DNA of 6,660 bases from Xanthomonas cassavae CFBP 4642 (lineage in GTDB: Bacteria > Pseudomonadota > Gammaproteobacteria > Xanthomonadales > Xanthomonadaceae). The position numbers were made by a program, and so were the translations under genes. The DNA is taken from contig NZ_CM002139.1 of NCBI RefSeq assembly GCF_000454545.1, forward strand, positions 4,484,116 through 4,490,775, written 5' to 3'. The notes under the pieces are model-generated. The model saw only the letters and a list, made by a program, of their open reading frames with translations, had not been told where the DNA came from and ran no database searches. Positions 6,152 through 6,660 of this stretch are shown here, piece by piece (position 1 is the stretch's first letter; the number at the start of each line of letters is the position of its first letter).

Positions 6152-6507
6152 TAGGTGTGGATGCCAACACCGGTCGGCTGATCGAAGGCGAGGAACACCT
6201 GGCCCAGTCGATCGCCTGCATCCTCACCACGCCTATCGGCACGCGCGTGCACCGCCGCGACTTCGGTTCGCTGCTGCCCGAACTGATCGACCAGCCATTC
6301 AACGGCGCCACACGCACGATGCTCTACGGCGCCACCGCCACTGCGTTGATGCGCTGGGAGCCGCGTTTGCGCCTGACCCGCGTCGACCTGGTCGTCGGCG
6401 AAGCGCCGGGCAGCTTCCTGCTGACCATCGAAGGGCAGCGCACCGACGTTGCCCCAGCCAATGCGCGCTCGCGCCTGACCATTCCGCTCCGCTTCCGCAC
6501 GTCCTGA
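6148..6507 (+). CDS. W: Baseplate assembly protein gpW (gp25-like wedge protein)
   Basis: A 119-residue protein of the GPW/gp25 family, a small lysozyme-like-fold wedge subunit that contacts the sheath and helps start its assembly. The family signature is [20 protein letters not shown], then [20 protein letters not shown] at about residues 17-56, followed by [17 protein letters not shown]. It begins with GTG at 6148, which shares GTGA with the gene V stop, a standard overlap for coupled translation. The same frame stays open far upstream through gene V (from 5665), but that part is a meaningless arginine- and histidine-rich shadow and should not be annotated. The protein looks complete and of normal length. 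Confidence 0.94.
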   Translation: MIGVDANTGRLIEGEEHLAQSIACILTTPIGTRVHRRDFGSLLPELIDQPFNGATRTMLYGATATALMRWEPRLRLTRVDLVVGEAPGSFLLTIEGQRTDVAPANARSRLTIPLRFRTS

Positions 6508-6518
6508 TCGAGGAATAC

Positions 6519-6660
6519 ATGTCCACCGCCTACCACCACGGTGTTCGCGTCATCGAACTCAGCGCCGGCACGCGCACCATCCGCACCGTCTCCACGGCTG
6601 TCGTCGGCCTGGTGGCCACGGCCGCCGATGCGGATGATGCTGTCTTCCCGCTCAACAAGG
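6519..6660 (+). CDS. FI: Tail sheath protein FI, N-terminal part (cut by window end)
   Basis: The first 47 residues are visible: [20 protein letters not shown], then [20 protein letters not shown] and AVFPLNK. This is the very conserved start of the P2 FI contractile sheath protein, with its YHHGV.V.E, GTR.I.TVSTA and FPLNK blocks. The sheath polymerises around the tail tube and contracts at infection. A good ribosome site, GAGGA at 6510-6514, lies four bases before the ATG and is the strongest in the window, as expected for an abundant structural protein. The start follows the gene W stop by 11 bases. The rest lies beyond the window. Confidence 0.95.
   Translation, partial: MSTAYHHGVRVIELSAGTRTIRTVSTAVVGLVATAADADDAVFPLNK

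Noticed and set aside
1..6660. tRNA genes, CRISPR arrays, attachment sites
   Set aside because: No cloverleaf-like sequences, no spaced direct repeats, and no tRNA-end duplication were seen on either strand.

Overview
The window is a piece of the late tail and baseplate region of a P2-like (Peduovirus-type, contractile-tail myovirus) prophage. It comes from a high-GC gammaproteobacterium, most likely a member of the Xanthomonadaceae (Xanthomonas, Stenotrophomonas or Xylella type). The phage assignment rests on recognisable homologues of P2 proteins J, I, V, W and FI, all on the + strand and closely packed. The host assignment is an inference from GC content, codon use and the style of the gpJ, gpI and gpW proteins, and it is less certain.

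Layout, left to right. Baseplate gene J (17-969) carries a one-base frameshift near 727-741. Gene I (962-1507) overlaps the end of J. A 599-residue tail fibre (1520-3319) ends in an S74-type self-chaperone domain. A small tail-associated gene begins at 3337 and is broken after 55 codons by a complete IS30-family insertion sequence (3503-4563). That element has 20-bp terminal inverted repeats and a 3-bp GAC target duplication. A matching-looking 3' remnant follows (4571-4768), but in a frame that simple excision of the IS would not restore. Next are a probable tail protein with three 26-residue repeats (4770-5444), a 143-base non-coding gap, the baseplate spike gene V (5588-6151), gene W (6148-6507), and the start of the tail sheath gene FI (6519 to the window end).

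Together these genes build the tail tip. gpV is the membrane-piercing spike. gpW and gpJ form the baseplate wedge. gpI joins the wedge to the fibre region, the fibre binds the host, and FI polymerises as the contractile sheath. The order J-I-fibre-...-V-W-FI differs from P2 itself (V-W-J-I-H-G-FI). With gene J frameshifted and a tail gene split by an IS, the prophage is probably defective or decaying, unless the frameshift is a sequencing error.

I see no RNA genes, CRISPR arrays or convincing new defence or regulatory system. The points most worth a second look are the J lesion, which happens to fuse J in frame to I, the frame mismatch across the IS, the 26-residue repeats, the hairpin over the gpV start codon, and the altered spike-tip motif.
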